DNA of 64,000 nucleotides from HKST-UBA178 sp965223815 (GTDB taxonomy: Bacteria > Pseudomonadota > Gammaproteobacteria > Chromatiales > Chromatiaceae), in contig OZ245019.1 in assembly GCA_965223815.1 (NCBI GenBank), forward strand, positions 4,030,001 through 4,094,000, given 5' to 3'. This document shows positions 34,046 to 42,268 of this stretch, one piece after another; positions within the stretch are counted from its first letter, which is position 1, and each line of letters begins with the position of its first letter. A program made the position numbers and the translations under genes. The notes beneath the pieces are model-generated. The model made no database searches, was not told the DNA's origin, and was given only the letters and a program-made list of their open reading frames with translations.

Positions 34046-34822
34046 CTAGAGCTCCGAAACCGGTAGTCTTGAAACATCATCGCCTCGACGGCGCAAAATG
34101 GACGGCACTTCACCTTGCCCCTGGGTCAGTTTGTCGAGGGCACCGCCATCATGATTGAGGGTAATCCGCCGGCTGCGTACCCAGTCGGGATCGATCTGGT
34201 GATTGGATGCCCACTCCCTGACGGTGCGATCATCTCCCTTGTCCACATGGGTGAGATAGATATCGACACCGTTGACTTCGTCGATCCGCTTTAACAGCTT
34301 ATTCAGCACCAGATCGCAGGCCGGACAATCCGGGCGAGTAAAGAACAACAGGCGGTCTCCGGACTGAAAGGGATTTTTCACCTCGGTCTTACCCGGCAAC
34401 CGACTGATGTCGATCAGCGACGTATTTGGATACAGGCGCTTGGTTGCTGCATCGTAGGCGCGCTGGAACGCAAGGATACGGCCGGCGTCTTCATACATGG
34501 CGTGTGCCCACACCTCGGCATATCGCTGCCTCTCCGCATCATCACGCGCATGAATACCGAGCACTTCGATGGGCGATATCGTCGCCGGGCTGATGCTCCC
34601 GCGAATGCCCTGCATCAACTGTTTGTAACGGCGCCACTCCGTCTCCGACAAACCCCATAGACGGGCATGCGCCAGATCCGTGGCAGACAAGACATTCGTG
34701 GCTTTGTGCGAGCTACCCTGCCGGGTATCTTCGATCTGGGCATGTGATAGCTCGGCCGCCATCACGGTAGTCGACGCGATAAGAGCGCCCAGAAAAGCCA
34801 TGGATTTCCATCGTCTACTCAT
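34046..34822 (-). CDS. ICE conjugation protein, TIGR03759 family, thioredoxin-like
   Basis: About 258 residues from MSRRWKSMAFLGALIAS; this ATG overlaps the preceding gene's end. A signal peptide is visible. The family block ARLWGLSETEWRRYKQLMQG is followed by SPIEVLGIHARDDAERQRYA. The second half has a thioredoxin-like region with FFTRPDCPACDLVLNKLLKR, a CPAC motif that could help form disulfides in Cys-rich partners such as the TraU-like protein; that link is inferred. Confidence 0.92.
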   Translation of the reverse strand: MSRRWKSMAFLGALIASTTVMAAELSHAQIEDTRQGSSHKATNVLSATDLAHARLWGLSETEWRRYKQLMQGIRGSISPATISPIEVLGIHARDDAERQRYAEVWAHAMYEDAGRILAFQRAYDAATKRLYPNTSLIDISRLPGKTEVKNPFQSGDRLLFFTRPDCPACDLVLNKLLKRIDEVNGVDIYLTHVDKGDDRTVREWASNHQIDPDWVRSRRITLNHDGGALDKLTQGQGEVPSILRRRGDDVSRLPVSEL

Positions 34823-35084
34823 CGGTGCATTCCCCTTCACACGTGTCGGCCTTTGGTGCTGCCTGGTCGCTCTGGACGATATAGGGCACCGTCAGATCCC
34901 GGTACATTCCGGACTTGTCAGACAGACACCCGCGCATCCCCTGTGTAGCGGGAACTGAATCTGCCGTAGTTTGGATACGAGATGCACTATTGCTGGATGG
35001 TTCAGCACCATCATTTTTCTCTGCTGTCGCTGATCCCAGCGCAAAACTGCCGAAGAGCAATAACACGGCTAATACGATTTCCAT
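34815..35084 (-). CDS. Small exported ICE protein
   Basis: An 89-residue protein with an N-terminal hydrophobic segment (EIVLAVLLLFGSFALGSATA) and a mature part with MRGCLSDKSGMYRDLTVP and two further Cys near the end. A short frame in this position is usual in related ICEs. Its function is unknown. AGAGG precedes the start by 8 bases. Confidence 0.7.
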   Translation of the reverse strand: MEIVLAVLLLFGSFALGSATAEKNDGAEPSSNSASRIQTTADSVPATQGMRGCLSDKSGMYRDLTVPYIVQSDQAAPKADTCEGECTDE

Positions 35085-35089
35085 CGGCT

Positions 35090-35848
35090 CTACCTCTGCA
35101 ATGAAATGGAATGGTTCTGGCCATGCGGCCCTTTGAATTCGACCCTACCCTTGAGGCGGTCGATGCCAGCCACTGTCCAGCCTGATTGCTGTTCGCCGGA
35201 CTTCAAAAATGCAACGCGGCCTCCCTGGGAGATGGCCACGTAGGTCATGTCATCCCAAACGTCGATGGCATCGACGTGAAACGGTGGAGTTTTGGCGGGT
35301 GAAGGTTTCGGTCTGGCCGCTGGTTTTTGCTGAGCGGCCTTACGCTTCTGAGTCTCCTTGATGAGGGTATTCAGCCGCGCAACGGAGTCGTCAATACGTT
35401 GACGAAGAGCATGGTTACTTTCCGTAAGATCGGCAACGGCCACTTTAATCGCGCGAACACCTTCAGCCACAGAAGCCAGGCTTTTCTTCGCATCCGCACT
35501 CAGGGCCACTTGCGCTTCGAAACCGCGGTCGATCCGGCCAGACAATGATGTCAGCCTCTGATCGATCTGCTCGACTTTGTCCTCGTCCACGTCTACCTCC
35601 AGTTCCGGCGTATTGATCACCTCCCGGGTTGGGGTATTGGAGTCCTGTATCTGGAGTTCATCCAACGGTATTTCTTGCCGCTGGATCTTGGAAAGCGACA
35701 GCGCATTGATGACGACGATACCGACCACAACGGCGGTCAGTACGGACTTGAAAGCCAGCCGCCGGGATCTTGGCTGTCCCTCTGCCTTATCCTGCTTACC
35801 CTCCTTTTCTGACGGATTGATCTGCTCCGCTTGCTGCTCAGTCGTCAT
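35090..35848 (-). CDS. Membrane-anchored coiled-coil ICE protein
   Basis: A 252-residue protein: charged N-terminal tail, one membrane helix (SVLTAVVVGIVVINALSLSK, about 34-53), a coiled coil (about 90-170, VEQIDQRLTSLSGRIDRGFE), a basic Ala/Pro-rich linker and a C-terminal beta-rich domain with DVWDDMTYVAISQGGRVAF. It resembles pilus-type accessory proteins of the PilL neighbourhood, but no family name is certain. Its start overlaps the PilL-like gene. Confidence 0.78.
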   Translation of the reverse strand: MTTEQQAEQINPSEKEGKQDKAEGQPRSRRLAFKSVLTAVVVGIVVINALSLSKIQRQEIPLDELQIQDSNTPTREVINTPELEVDVDEDKVEQIDQRLTSLSGRIDRGFEAQVALSADAKKSLASVAEGVRAIKVAVADLTESNHALRQRIDDSVARLNTLIKETQKRKAAQQKPAARPKPSPAKTPPFHVDAIDVWDDMTYVAISQGGRVAFLKSGEQQSGWTVAGIDRLKGRVEFKGPHGQNHSISLQR

Positions 35849-36338
35849 CCTGCGCTACCTCCACATTGGCCATGTACATGGTCTCGTGGGCAGACACCTG
35901 CTTCACCGCACACTGCTCGAAGGTGATCAGTCGGTGAACAGGATCCTGGACTAAATGGAAGGCCGGACCCGCGAGTGTCTCCAGCGCCTCGCGCAATGTC
36001 ATCGGTCCAAGATGGCGATGGACAGCCGGCAGCGGTAAAGCAAATAACGCGAGCGTTTCCGGTGCGGAGGATTCAGTAGCAGCCAGCCGGTAACCACTGC
36101 GCTGTAGAAGATATCGCACCGTCTCTCCGATGGTCTGAATCCGATCCGGCAACTGAACGGTAACGGTCGCTTCCAACAGTTCCGACTGCGCCTGGGTCGG
36201 GGCCGCGGAATACATCGAATACCGGCCTGTTTGGATATCGCTTGCATGAAGGTTTACGCTGGCGACAGTACACAGACCGGCGATACATATCGCCGTCACT
36301 GCACCAGGGTGAGCAGGATTAAAGAGTGATCGTTTCAT
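35838..36338 (-). CDS. pilL: PilL-like ICE protein, TIGR03748 family
   Basis: About 166 residues from MKRSLFNPAHPG, with a signal segment (AVTAICIAGLCTVASVNLHA). The conserved core is IQTIGETVRYLLQRSGYRLA, then LPLPAVHRHLGPMTLREALE and GPAFHLVQDPVHRLITFE, the N-terminal domain pattern of PilL/TcpQ-type proteins. The longer frame to 36425 has no better start. Confidence 0.9.
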   Translation of the reverse strand: MKRSLFNPAHPGAVTAICIAGLCTVASVNLHASDIQTGRYSMYSAAPTQAQSELLEATVTVQLPDRIQTIGETVRYLLQRSGYRLAATESSAPETLALFALPLPAVHRHLGPMTLREALETLAGPAFHLVQDPVHRLITFEQCAVKQVSAHETMYMANVEVAQDDD

Positions 36339-36450
36339 AATGGATTCAGCCTCAGTGGTTTGATACAACCTGGCCGGCATCATGAAGGTGCGCTCGTGTA
36401 CTGAAAATGGATAATCCATTCTCACCGGCGCAGTGTTTTAGTGGCTGTAT

Positions 36451-37398
36451 TCACGTCCCGCAATACACAGCCACAATCTGTGGTCTCTCGTGCCCGAGCT
36501 CGAGACTGATCGTCAGGCGGGCTTGCTGGTCAATCCGTTTTTGTTCCGGCGTGAGCGTTTTGACTACAGGACCGCCCGCCGCAGGTGAACGCCATCCGGT
36601 CAGTTCCTCATAACGGTTCTGGGCATAGGCATGACGAAGACCATGCATCCTGGATAAGCCTGCCCTGGCGGTCTCGGCTTCGTACAATCGCAATTGCTGT
36701 CGGTAGTTCTTTGCGCTGGGAATCAGAGAACCTTTACCGGCCAGCTGTCGCGCTCGATCTAGAACAGCACGTTGGGCCTCAGTCCGTATCGGGATGGTTC
36801 GCGCCTTGCCGCCCTTGGTCCAGCTCTCCTTGAGGACGATATGGTCGCGGCGATCGGCGTAGTCCGGTATGAACTTGATCGCTTCTTCTCGGCGCAAGCC
36901 AAAGGCCTGCTGCAGTTCCAGGCTCATCCGAACTCGGGCATCCCGAATCTTGCCAAGTTCTTCTGTCCCCACACTAAGAGCCTTGGATTCGTTGGTCACA
37001 AACTGCCGGTTAGGAACACCATAGTGGTCGTTCGATCGTGCAACGACGTTCTGACGATTGACCTTCTGGGCCCACCAGCGAATGACTGCCAGCCGGTTCT
37101 TCATCGCCCCGGCCGACAGCTCTTTTTCTTGCCAGTTTTTGACCAAAGCCTCGATGTGCTTGGGCTTGAGCGACTGTGCGCTCATATGACGGTAACCCAG
37201 ATCATGGAGCTGGTCGGCGATCTGCGTCAGCAGCCGCTCCCGGTCTCGCTGGGTTGTAAAACTGCCGTCCCGGTTTCGACGGCAAATCTGCTTGAGTTGG
37301 TAGTTCAGATCTCTCAAAAGTGTTCTCGCATATCGGTAAGTGTTTCTGACCCAACCGGTGGCCATAGCCATTCGGTCCCGCGTACGCGGTACGGTCAT
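36451..37398 (-). CDS. Tyrosine recombinase (Integrase_1 type)
   Basis: A 315-residue tyrosine recombinase of the group with a SAM-like N-terminal domain seen in many ICEs. Catalytic residues are visible in GLRREEAIKF (Arg I), TKGGKARTIP (Lys), MHGLRHAYAQ (His-X-X-Arg), GHERPQIVAVYCG (His and nucleophile Tyr). It lies inside the element, far from the terminal P4-type integrase, so it may resolve multimers, move a sub-element or act at the transfer origin. Its target is unknown. Confidence 0.9.
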   Translation of the reverse strand: MTVPRTRDRMAMATGWVRNTYRYARTLLRDLNYQLKQICRRNRDGSFTTQRDRERLLTQIADQLHDLGYRHMSAQSLKPKHIEALVKNWQEKELSAGAMKNRLAVIRWWAQKVNRQNVVARSNDHYGVPNRQFVTNESKALSVGTEELGKIRDARVRMSLELQQAFGLRREEAIKFIPDYADRRDHIVLKESWTKGGKARTIPIRTEAQRAVLDRARQLAGKGSLIPSAKNYRQQLRLYEAETARAGLSRMHGLRHAYAQNRYEELTGWRSPAAGGPVVKTLTPEQKRIDQQARLTISLELGHERPQIVAVYCGT

Positions 37399-38214
37399 GG
37401 GACACTACGCCCATTGCGACCTAAAGCTGCCTGGTCTAGGCAACGCCGGTTCTCCCCGGAGGGAATGGTCTGGCGTGGACCAACGTGCGCCGTCATAGGC
37501 GCGATTTAAGTGTGGTTACACATCACCTCCTTTCAGATAGGCGGAACACTTCCGCAGTTAATGAAGAATGAGCATCGACGGCACCACCAGGGGTGGGCGT
37601 CTCGGCTCGACGAGTCAGGCTGGTGCCTGCGAGAAAGAACCGATCCCATGGTCGGCTCGGATTGGAGAATGAACCCACGGCTTTCGCCGCAGCGCATCGA
37701 AGGGTTCGGGCGCGCTCTGTTGCCACTGTATCCGCAGTAGCCACGGTTAAAATCGATCGAGGGCGGCAGTATCGACCTTCATCACTGGTCCTGCACTGAA
37801 TAATCCTGCCGAAAACGCGCGCCGTTTCCGGGAATGCCGCCCTCGTCACTACCCCGCTTCGCTTGCCAGTGACGAGGGCGCCTTCGGTTCAGGCACGCCG
37901 TGTGCCAGGCATCCGCCTGTCACGCGGCCTGCTATTGATCAGCTGGTGCAATCCTTCGGAGCGTTGCTACCTGCCCACTGGGGCCCACAGGCGCCGCTGA
38001 GTGCGGCCCCGCCCTTGGCACGCGAGTTAGAGGCTCGCGTTGCCGTGGCGGGCAAGGCATGTGGACTCAGTGGACAGCTATAAAACGTTGGTACTGGACG
38101 TAGTCCGCCAGTAGCTGACTCACTCGTACGTCCGTCGGGCCGGTCTACGTGATGGGATGGAGCTGAGAAAGGAGCCTCGCATAAAGCGGGGCGTTGGTGG
38201 GGATGGGGGGGTGA
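37399..38214. other. 816-bp non-coding stretch with several inverted repeats
   Basis: No convincing gene is present between the recombinase and the next gene. It contains several stem-forming repeats: a 13-bp perfect pair at 37838-37850/37868-37880, a 10-bp pair with one bulge at 38017-38026/38034-38044, and TACTGG/CCAGTA at 38092-38097/38108-38113. This density is more than ordinary spacer would show. It may hold a transfer or replication origin, a non-coding RNA, or the target of the adjacent recombinase; none can be chosen from the sequence. Confidence 0.5.
37838..37880. repeat. 13-bp perfect inverted repeat, 17-base loop
   Basis: CGCCCTCGTCACT and AGTGACGAGGGCG pair perfectly around a 17-base loop. 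No T-run follows on either strand, so it is not a typical terminator. It is a candidate recognition hairpin. Confidence 0.75.
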
Positions 38215-38874
38215 CTATTCGGATTCCTGGAATACTTCATCCAGATTGATACCAGCCGGCTCGACAAAATGCTCAATGACAAGCGCAAGCGACTGGCTAC
38301 CATCCGATTGCGTAATATGACGCAGCTCGTCGGGCTCGTAGCCGTCTGTATCGTAGTCGACGACGGCAACATCCGGTGCTGTATCTGGCTGGTCGGCAAT
38401 CACTGCCTGCACGATGCCGCCTTCCAGAACGACAACCAGCCTTTCGCAGGCCGGACTGGGGTTGCTTGCATCCGAACTCGACCCGGTTGCCCGAAGCGCG
38501 GCCTGATAAGCCTCATCCAGATCACCCCAGTCGATGCTGCCGCCTCGGGCCTCACCACGCCGGTAGGCCTCGACCAGCAACCTCGACGCCAGGCGGGCCG
38601 CATCCCTGCGACGAAGCGTTACCACACTTGGGTCCGGTGTTGGCCACTGCTCATCATCGCGCAACGTCTGTTCGACCGTGAACAGCAACGAGCTATCGCC
38701 CGTCTCTTCATAGTCATCGAGCAATAGCGGCACCGTTGCGGTGTCCTGCCAGATGTCGCCTTGGTCGAACAGAGTCTCGGCCTTCCTGACCGCTTCGTCC
38801 GAATTGTTGGCCTCGATGCCGACCATGACACGGTGCTCATAGGGCAAGGTGTATTGAATAACATATTTCATCAT
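38215..38874 (-). CDS. Conserved ICE protein of unknown function, acidic
   Basis: A 219-residue very acidic soluble protein. Visible blocks are IQYTLPYEHRVMVGIEANNS, LRRRDAARLASRLLVEAYRR, IDWGDLDEAYQAALRA and PDELRHITQSDGSQSLALVI. No known domain is recognised. AGAAGGAG precedes the ATG, and the hairpin at 38911-38939 lies in its leader. It is the last gene of a series of single genes each preceded by a similar hairpin. Confidence 0.8.
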   Translation of the reverse strand: MMKYVIQYTLPYEHRVMVGIEANNSDEAVRKAETLFDQGDIWQDTATVPLLLDDYEETGDSSLLFTVEQTLRDDEQWPTPDPSVVTLRRRDAARLASRLLVEAYRRGEARGGSIDWGDLDEAYQAALRATGSSSDASNPSPACERLVVVLEGGIVQAVIADQPDTAPDVAVVDYDTDGYEPDELRHITQSDGSQSLALVIEHFVEPAGINLDEVFQESE

Positions 38875-38910
38875 GATCTCCTTCTGATTGGTTACAGGGG
38901 GAGACCATCA

Positions 38911-38939
38911 CCCACCGGGGAGATGACCTCCCCGATGGG
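38911..38939 (-). promoter_or_regulatory. Leader hairpin A (before gene at 38215-38874)
   Basis: CCCATCGGGGAG and CTCCCCGGTGGG (minus strand) pair with one mismatch around loop GTCAT. It is one of four related hairpins before consecutive genes, about 35 bases upstream of the start codon. Confidence 0.65.
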
Positions 38940-39000
38940 TATGGCGAAGAACTCAAGTCGTTGACTTGATCGATTGATCGAACAGCATGGGTACTACGCT

Positions 39001-39429
39001 TCAGTCCTCATGCGGCTGCAGGATAGTGATGACCGGTTCACCGGCATCACCTGGTCCGACAATGAGCTTCAGTGTGACCAGCACCGCTTCGGTCGAGTGA
39101 CCATCACGGGCTACCCGATAGAGCTGGAACTGCAGCCGGTCACCCGAATCTTTGGCGGTGCGTATGGCGTGGGACGCCATATACAGGACGTCCCAAAGCC
39201 TACCCGACTGATCCTGATGCACCTGCTGTTCACTGTCATCCTCGGTCCAGGCCACACAATCGGCCCAGACTGCAGATGTCAGCGCAACAGGCCATTTGAA
39301 ACCAGCCTCACTGGCCATGGAACCCGCATCGATCAGTACACCGTCATCGATGGCCTGCGCACGGGTATAGGTTGAAATTACTTCACCGAAAAATGCTTCG
39401 GCGGACTGTTCATTGGAAATGTTACTCAT
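39001..39429 (-). CDS. DUF6573-family protein
   Basis: About 142 residues from MSNISNEQSAEAFFG, with AGGAG 7 bases upstream. The conserved pattern is TRAQAIDDGVLIDAGSMASE, EAGFKWPVALTSAVWADCVA and SGRLWDVLYMASHAIR, the DUF6573 signature seen in plasmids and ICEs. A soluble protein; the function is unknown. It belongs to the maintenance region near radC and STY4534. Confidence 0.85.
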   Translation of the reverse strand: MSNISNEQSAEAFFGEVISTYTRAQAIDDGVLIDAGSMASEAGFKWPVALTSAVWADCVAWTEDDSEQQVHQDQSGRLWDVLYMASHAIRTAKDSGDRLQFQLYRVARDGHSTEAVLVTLKLIVGPGDAGEPVITILQPHED

Positions 39430-39472
39430 GGGTATTCTCCTGTGATGGATAGACACCAGGTCACACCTCCTC

Positions 39473-39506
39473 CCCTGCCGGAGAAGATGATGCTTCCCCG
39501 GCAGGG
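39473..39506 (-). promoter_or_regulatory. Leader hairpin B (before DUF6573 gene)
   Basis: A 9-bp perfect stem, CCCTGCCGG / CCGGCAGGG, with a 16-base interior containing GCATCATC on the minus strand. It lies about 45 bases before the start codon at 39429. Confidence 0.65.
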
Positions 39507-39527
39507 TTTGTAGAAAAGTGTTGGGCT

Positions 39528-40043
39528 TCAGAGCAGTCCTCGTTCTGCAAAAGAGACGCTTTCGCCAGCCGAGACCACAAAGTGGTCAAGCACCCGCACA
39601 TCAACCAGTGCAAGTGCATCTTTCAGACGGCGGGTAATCGCCTCATCCGCATGACTGGGCTCAGCAACGCCCGACGGATGATTGTGGAAAAAGACCATAG
39701 CGGCGGCATTCACCTCCATGGCCTGCTGCACCACGACCCGCGGATAAACCGAGGCGCCATCGATGGTGCCCTGGAACAGCTCACGCACAGCGATGATCCG
39801 GTGACGGTTATCAAGAAACAGACATCCGAAGACTTCATTACGGTAGTCCGCCAGGCGCAGACGCAGGAAATCTCGCGTCTCGTCTGGTTTACTCAATACC
39901 CGGCCGGCTCGATGCTTGATGGACAACACCTTCATCGCCAGTGTGATCACTGATTGCTTTTCCACATCGTTCAAGTCTGCTGGTGTCAAACCGGACAAAC
40001 GGTCTTCTACCAGCGCCTCTTCGGACGCATCCGTTTTCTTCAT
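39528..40043 (-). CDS. radC: RadC-like JAB-domain protein
   Basis: A 171-residue RadC/MPN+ domain protein. The metal-binding motif HNHPSGVAEPSHAD (H120, H122, S130, D133) fits HxHx7SxxD exactly. LADYRNEVFGCLFLDNRHRI and GASVYPRVVVQQAMEVNAAA are typical. The N-terminal helix-hairpin-helix of chromosomal RadC is absent, as usual for mobile-element copies. Its role in element maintenance is not established. Confidence 0.94.
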   Translation of the reverse strand: MKKTDASEEALVEDRLSGLTPADLNDVEKQSVITLAMKVLSIKHRAGRVLSKPDETRDFLRLRLADYRNEVFGCLFLDNRHRIIAVRELFQGTIDGASVYPRVVVQQAMEVNAAAMVFFHNHPSGVAEPSHADEAITRRLKDALALVDVRVLDHFVVSAGESVSFAERGLL

Positions 40044-40075
40044 GACTGATCTCCTCAGGAAAGAGGGAGACCAGT

Positions 40076-40102
40076 CCCTCGGAGGAATGATCCCCCGATG
40101 GG
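40076..40102 (-). promoter_or_regulatory. Leader hairpin C (before radC)
   Basis: On the minus strand CCCATCGGGGG and CCTCCGAGGG pair imperfectly around a loop ATCATT. It matches hairpin A in its first arm (CCCATCGGGG) and lies about 33 bases before the radC start. Confidence 0.55.
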
Positions 40103-40110
40103 TGGAAAAT

Positions 40111-40137
40111 GGCCGGGTAACATGGTGTTACCCGGCC
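40111..40137. terminator. 12-bp perfect hairpin after STY4534-like gene
   Basis: GGCCGGGTAACA and TGTTACCCGGCC pair perfectly with a 3-base loop, 10 bases after the STY4534-like stop codon. On the minus strand the stem is followed by ATTTTCC, a weak T-tract, so it is a likely terminator or transcript-stabilising end. Confidence 0.65.
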
Positions 40138-40147
40138 AAACGTTGAG

Positions 40148-40552
40148 TTACGCCGCGTCTTCTTGTGCGGTGTAGAACGGTTGTCCGTCGACCTTGGCCC
40201 ACGCAATGCGCAGTAGCCGTGCCTTCAGGCTGATACCGGGCTCGCCGGCCTTGTCCCCGTTCTTGAAGGTGAAGGACTCGGCAAAGAGATCACTGAGTGT
40301 GAAGCCGATCAGTACCTTCAGATTGCCCTCGACGGCCGGCTTGAGCTGACGCACGATTTCCTGCGCCTGCTTGCCGGACACGCGACACTCGAAATGCGTG
40401 TACTGGGCGTTGTCGACACTGCCACGAAGGGCAGCGATGGTGATACTCAGGAAGGGCTCTCCTTCCTTGGGTGTCACCTCCCGGACGCGATTGAGATAAC
40501 CGATGCCGGTGGTGTGAAGATCGAAATACTGCTTGGTTTCGTTGGTTGACAT
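40148..40552 (-). CDS. STY4534-family ICE replication protein (DUF3577)
   Basis: A 134-residue protein with FDLHTTGIGYLNRVREVTP, ITIAALRGSVDNAQYTHFEC and a C-terminal part ISLKARLLRIAWAKVDGQP, the DUF3577 pattern found in almost every ICE of this group. It is probably a small DNA-binding or single-strand-binding-like protein used during element replication; that is inferred from fold-like features and location. AAGGAG precedes the ATG. Confidence 0.92.
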   Translation of the reverse strand: MSTNETKQYFDLHTTGIGYLNRVREVTPKEGEPFLSITIAALRGSVDNAQYTHFECRVSGKQAQEIVRQLKPAVEGNLKVLIGFTLSDLFAESFTFKNGDKAGEPGISLKARLLRIAWAKVDGQPFYTAQEDAA

Positions 40553-40596
40553 AGCACTTGCTCCTTAGAGGTTAAAAACTCCCGGAACAAGCGCGA

Positions 40597-40624
40597 CCCT
40601 GACGGGGATGCTTGCCCGGCAGGG
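40597..40624 (-). promoter_or_regulatory. Leader hairpin D (before STY4534-like gene)
   Basis: On the minus strand CCCTGCCGGG and CCCGTCAGGG pair with one mismatch around CAAGCATC. Its first arm repeats that of hairpin B (CCCTGCCGGG), although the genes behind them are unrelated. Confidence 0.65.
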
Positions 40625-40667
40625 TGAATGAAATGGAATCAGGTTCCACTCCCTTGAGAAAGGACCG

Positions 40668-40740
40668 ACGACAGAAAACTGTCGCTGTGCACCGATTGCA
40701 CGGCCCGACGGTGCCTCGACTGTCACTGAACCGCAGTGAC
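40668..40740. repeat. Two hairpins in the ParM to STY4534 gap
   Basis: CGACAG (40669-40674) pairs with CTGTCG (40679-40684) around AAAA, and GTCACTG (40722-40728) pairs with CAGTGAC (40734-40740). With leader hairpin D they make this 217-base gap highly structured. No T-runs follow. An RNA leader or protein-binding region is possible. Confidence 0.5.
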
Positions 40741-40769
40741 GACGGATAAAACCAGTAAACCGAATACAA

Positions 40770-41792
40770 TCAGGCCGCATCAGAGGCCTCACAGACATAG
40801 CGCAGGTACTTGAGCATGCCGCGTGCATTGGCAAACGCAGGATGTTCAGCAATCGCTTGATGCGGGAACCAGTTGGCGATGTGTTTCGACAGTGCCACGG
40901 TCCCACCACCGACGAACAGCACACGATCCAACTCGATACCTAACCCCAGTTGCCGGCGGGTCTCGTCATGAATGCGTTCCACGACCTCGCGCATGGCTGC
41001 CTCAACTAACGCGGCAACATCGTGTTCCTTACCTTGAAGACGAACAGTCTTGTGCTCCACCGCCTGGGATACCAGTTGCTCGCTGAGTGACTCCAGATCG
41101 AAGCGTTCCTGGATTCCATCGGCCACACTCTGTTTCACGTTCAACATTCCACACTGCAGGGAACCAGAAGAGGCATGTAAGATGCCCTGGTCCTTTACCA
41201 CGACGTAGTCTGTCGTGCGTCCACCGATGTCGACGATGGCAACCGGAACGGAGACACGATCCGCATCGAGAGTGACACCGTCCTCCAGTTCGACAATCAC
41301 ATAGTCGTACCAGGCGGCCAACGCCTCAGGTATCACCTCATGAAACGCTATGCCTGCTGGCAGCGCACCAGAAAGTGGGTGAACAGCCTGCTTGAGGCTG
41401 TCGCGCTTCCTAGCGATGGTTTCCTGCCGATGCTCACCGCTCTTGCGGTAGAAGGAACTGACAGGCAAACCGGACACTGCATGCACACTCTTTCCAGCAA
41501 GTCCGGCCTGCTGCAGGGCATGTTGAACAACTGCCCGGTTCAGACCAGACCACGGGTAGCCCTCAAAATGCGTGGGTGCACCGTCCAGGGCACCAACCGA
41601 ATACACGGTATCCTCTGTCTCGTACTCAGAGATGCGTTGTTCGGCCTCATGGATCCAGGTCACACCGGACTGGCCCACGCTAGCGCGTGAAGGAATCGCG
41701 AGTAACCGGCCGTCCGGAAGTGCGATCTTGGTGAATGCATAGCCATCGTCGAGGCCAACCGGGATGGGATTTATTGAGCTTGCGTCAGCCAT
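40770..41792 (-). CDS. parM: ParM/StbA-like actin-family partition protein
   Basis: A 340-residue actin-like ATPase. Phosphate loop 1 is VGLDDGYAFTKIALPDG near residue 12 and phosphate loop 2 is VAIVDIGGRTTDYVVV. The adenosine region is FVGGGTVALSKHI. These are the signatures of plasmid ParM/StbA filaments, which push sister molecules apart. A short gene with ParR-like character lies directly upstream. It implies that the excised element may replicate and need active segregation. Confidence 0.9.
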   Translation of the reverse strand: MADASSINPIPVGLDDGYAFTKIALPDGRLLAIPSRASVGQSGVTWIHEAEQRISEYETEDTVYSVGALDGAPTHFEGYPWSGLNRAVVQHALQQAGLAGKSVHAVSGLPVSSFYRKSGEHRQETIARKRDSLKQAVHPLSGALPAGIAFHEVIPEALAAWYDYVIVELEDGVTLDADRVSVPVAIVDIGGRTTDYVVVKDQGILHASSGSLQCGMLNVKQSVADGIQERFDLESLSEQLVSQAVEHKTVRLQGKEHDVAALVEAAMREVVERIHDETRRQLGLGIELDRVLFVGGGTVALSKHIANWFPHQAIAEHPAFANARGMLKYLRYVCEASDAA

Positions 41793-41843
41793 ATATTTTT
41801 AATCCTCTGATTCGTTATCGAGTATGTTTGTAGGTTGCCTGCC

Positions 41844-42188
41844 CTAGCCCATCACCTTGCCCAGCGCCGCGAAGGGTTTAGCACCCTCCGCGACCGATAT
41901 TGGCTCAGCCTTCGCTACAGCAGGCACTGATTCGGGAAGTCCGGCAGTCCGTCGCGGCGACCGGGGCATCGACTTCGTAAATGCCGTGGTCGAATCGCGT
42001 TTCGTATCGTCAGATGTACCGCGTAGTGATTCGATCTCGGATCTAAATCCCTGAACCAGCAACCCACGCAACCATTCCTGCCGGCGGTTAGCCGGCACTT
42101 GTCTGTGCCGGTTCAACAGGACGGATTCCAGCGCCACACGGGGATCAAGCTGTATGGTGACTCGGGTTCCTGGCTGTGCTTTTGCCAT
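41844..42188 (-). CDS. ParR-like ribbon-helix-helix partner of ParM
   Basis: A 114-residue basic protein. The N-terminus (TRVTIQLDPRVALESVLLNR, then RRQEWLRGLLVQGFRSEIES) fits a ribbon-helix-helix DNA-binding fold; the rest is a low-complexity basic and Ala/Pro-rich tail. Position directly before parM suggests the adaptor that binds a centromere-like site and caps the filament. The role is inferred from position and fold. Confidence 0.75.
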   Translation of the reverse strand: MAKAQPGTRVTIQLDPRVALESVLLNRHRQVPANRRQEWLRGLLVQGFRSEIESLRGTSDDTKRDSTTAFTKSMPRSPRRTAGLPESVPAVAKAEPISVAEGAKPFAALGKVMG

Positions 42189-42268
42189 GACAAGACGGCC
42201 CCACTGACTTCAAACAAGCTCAGGATTATGGAGACACGTACCTGGCACACCAGAGGAAACCCGACACA

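Noticed and set aside
37523..37849. Minus-strand frame of 108 codons in the non-coding stretch
   Set aside because: No family features and no ribosome binding site; composition is that of a chance frame.
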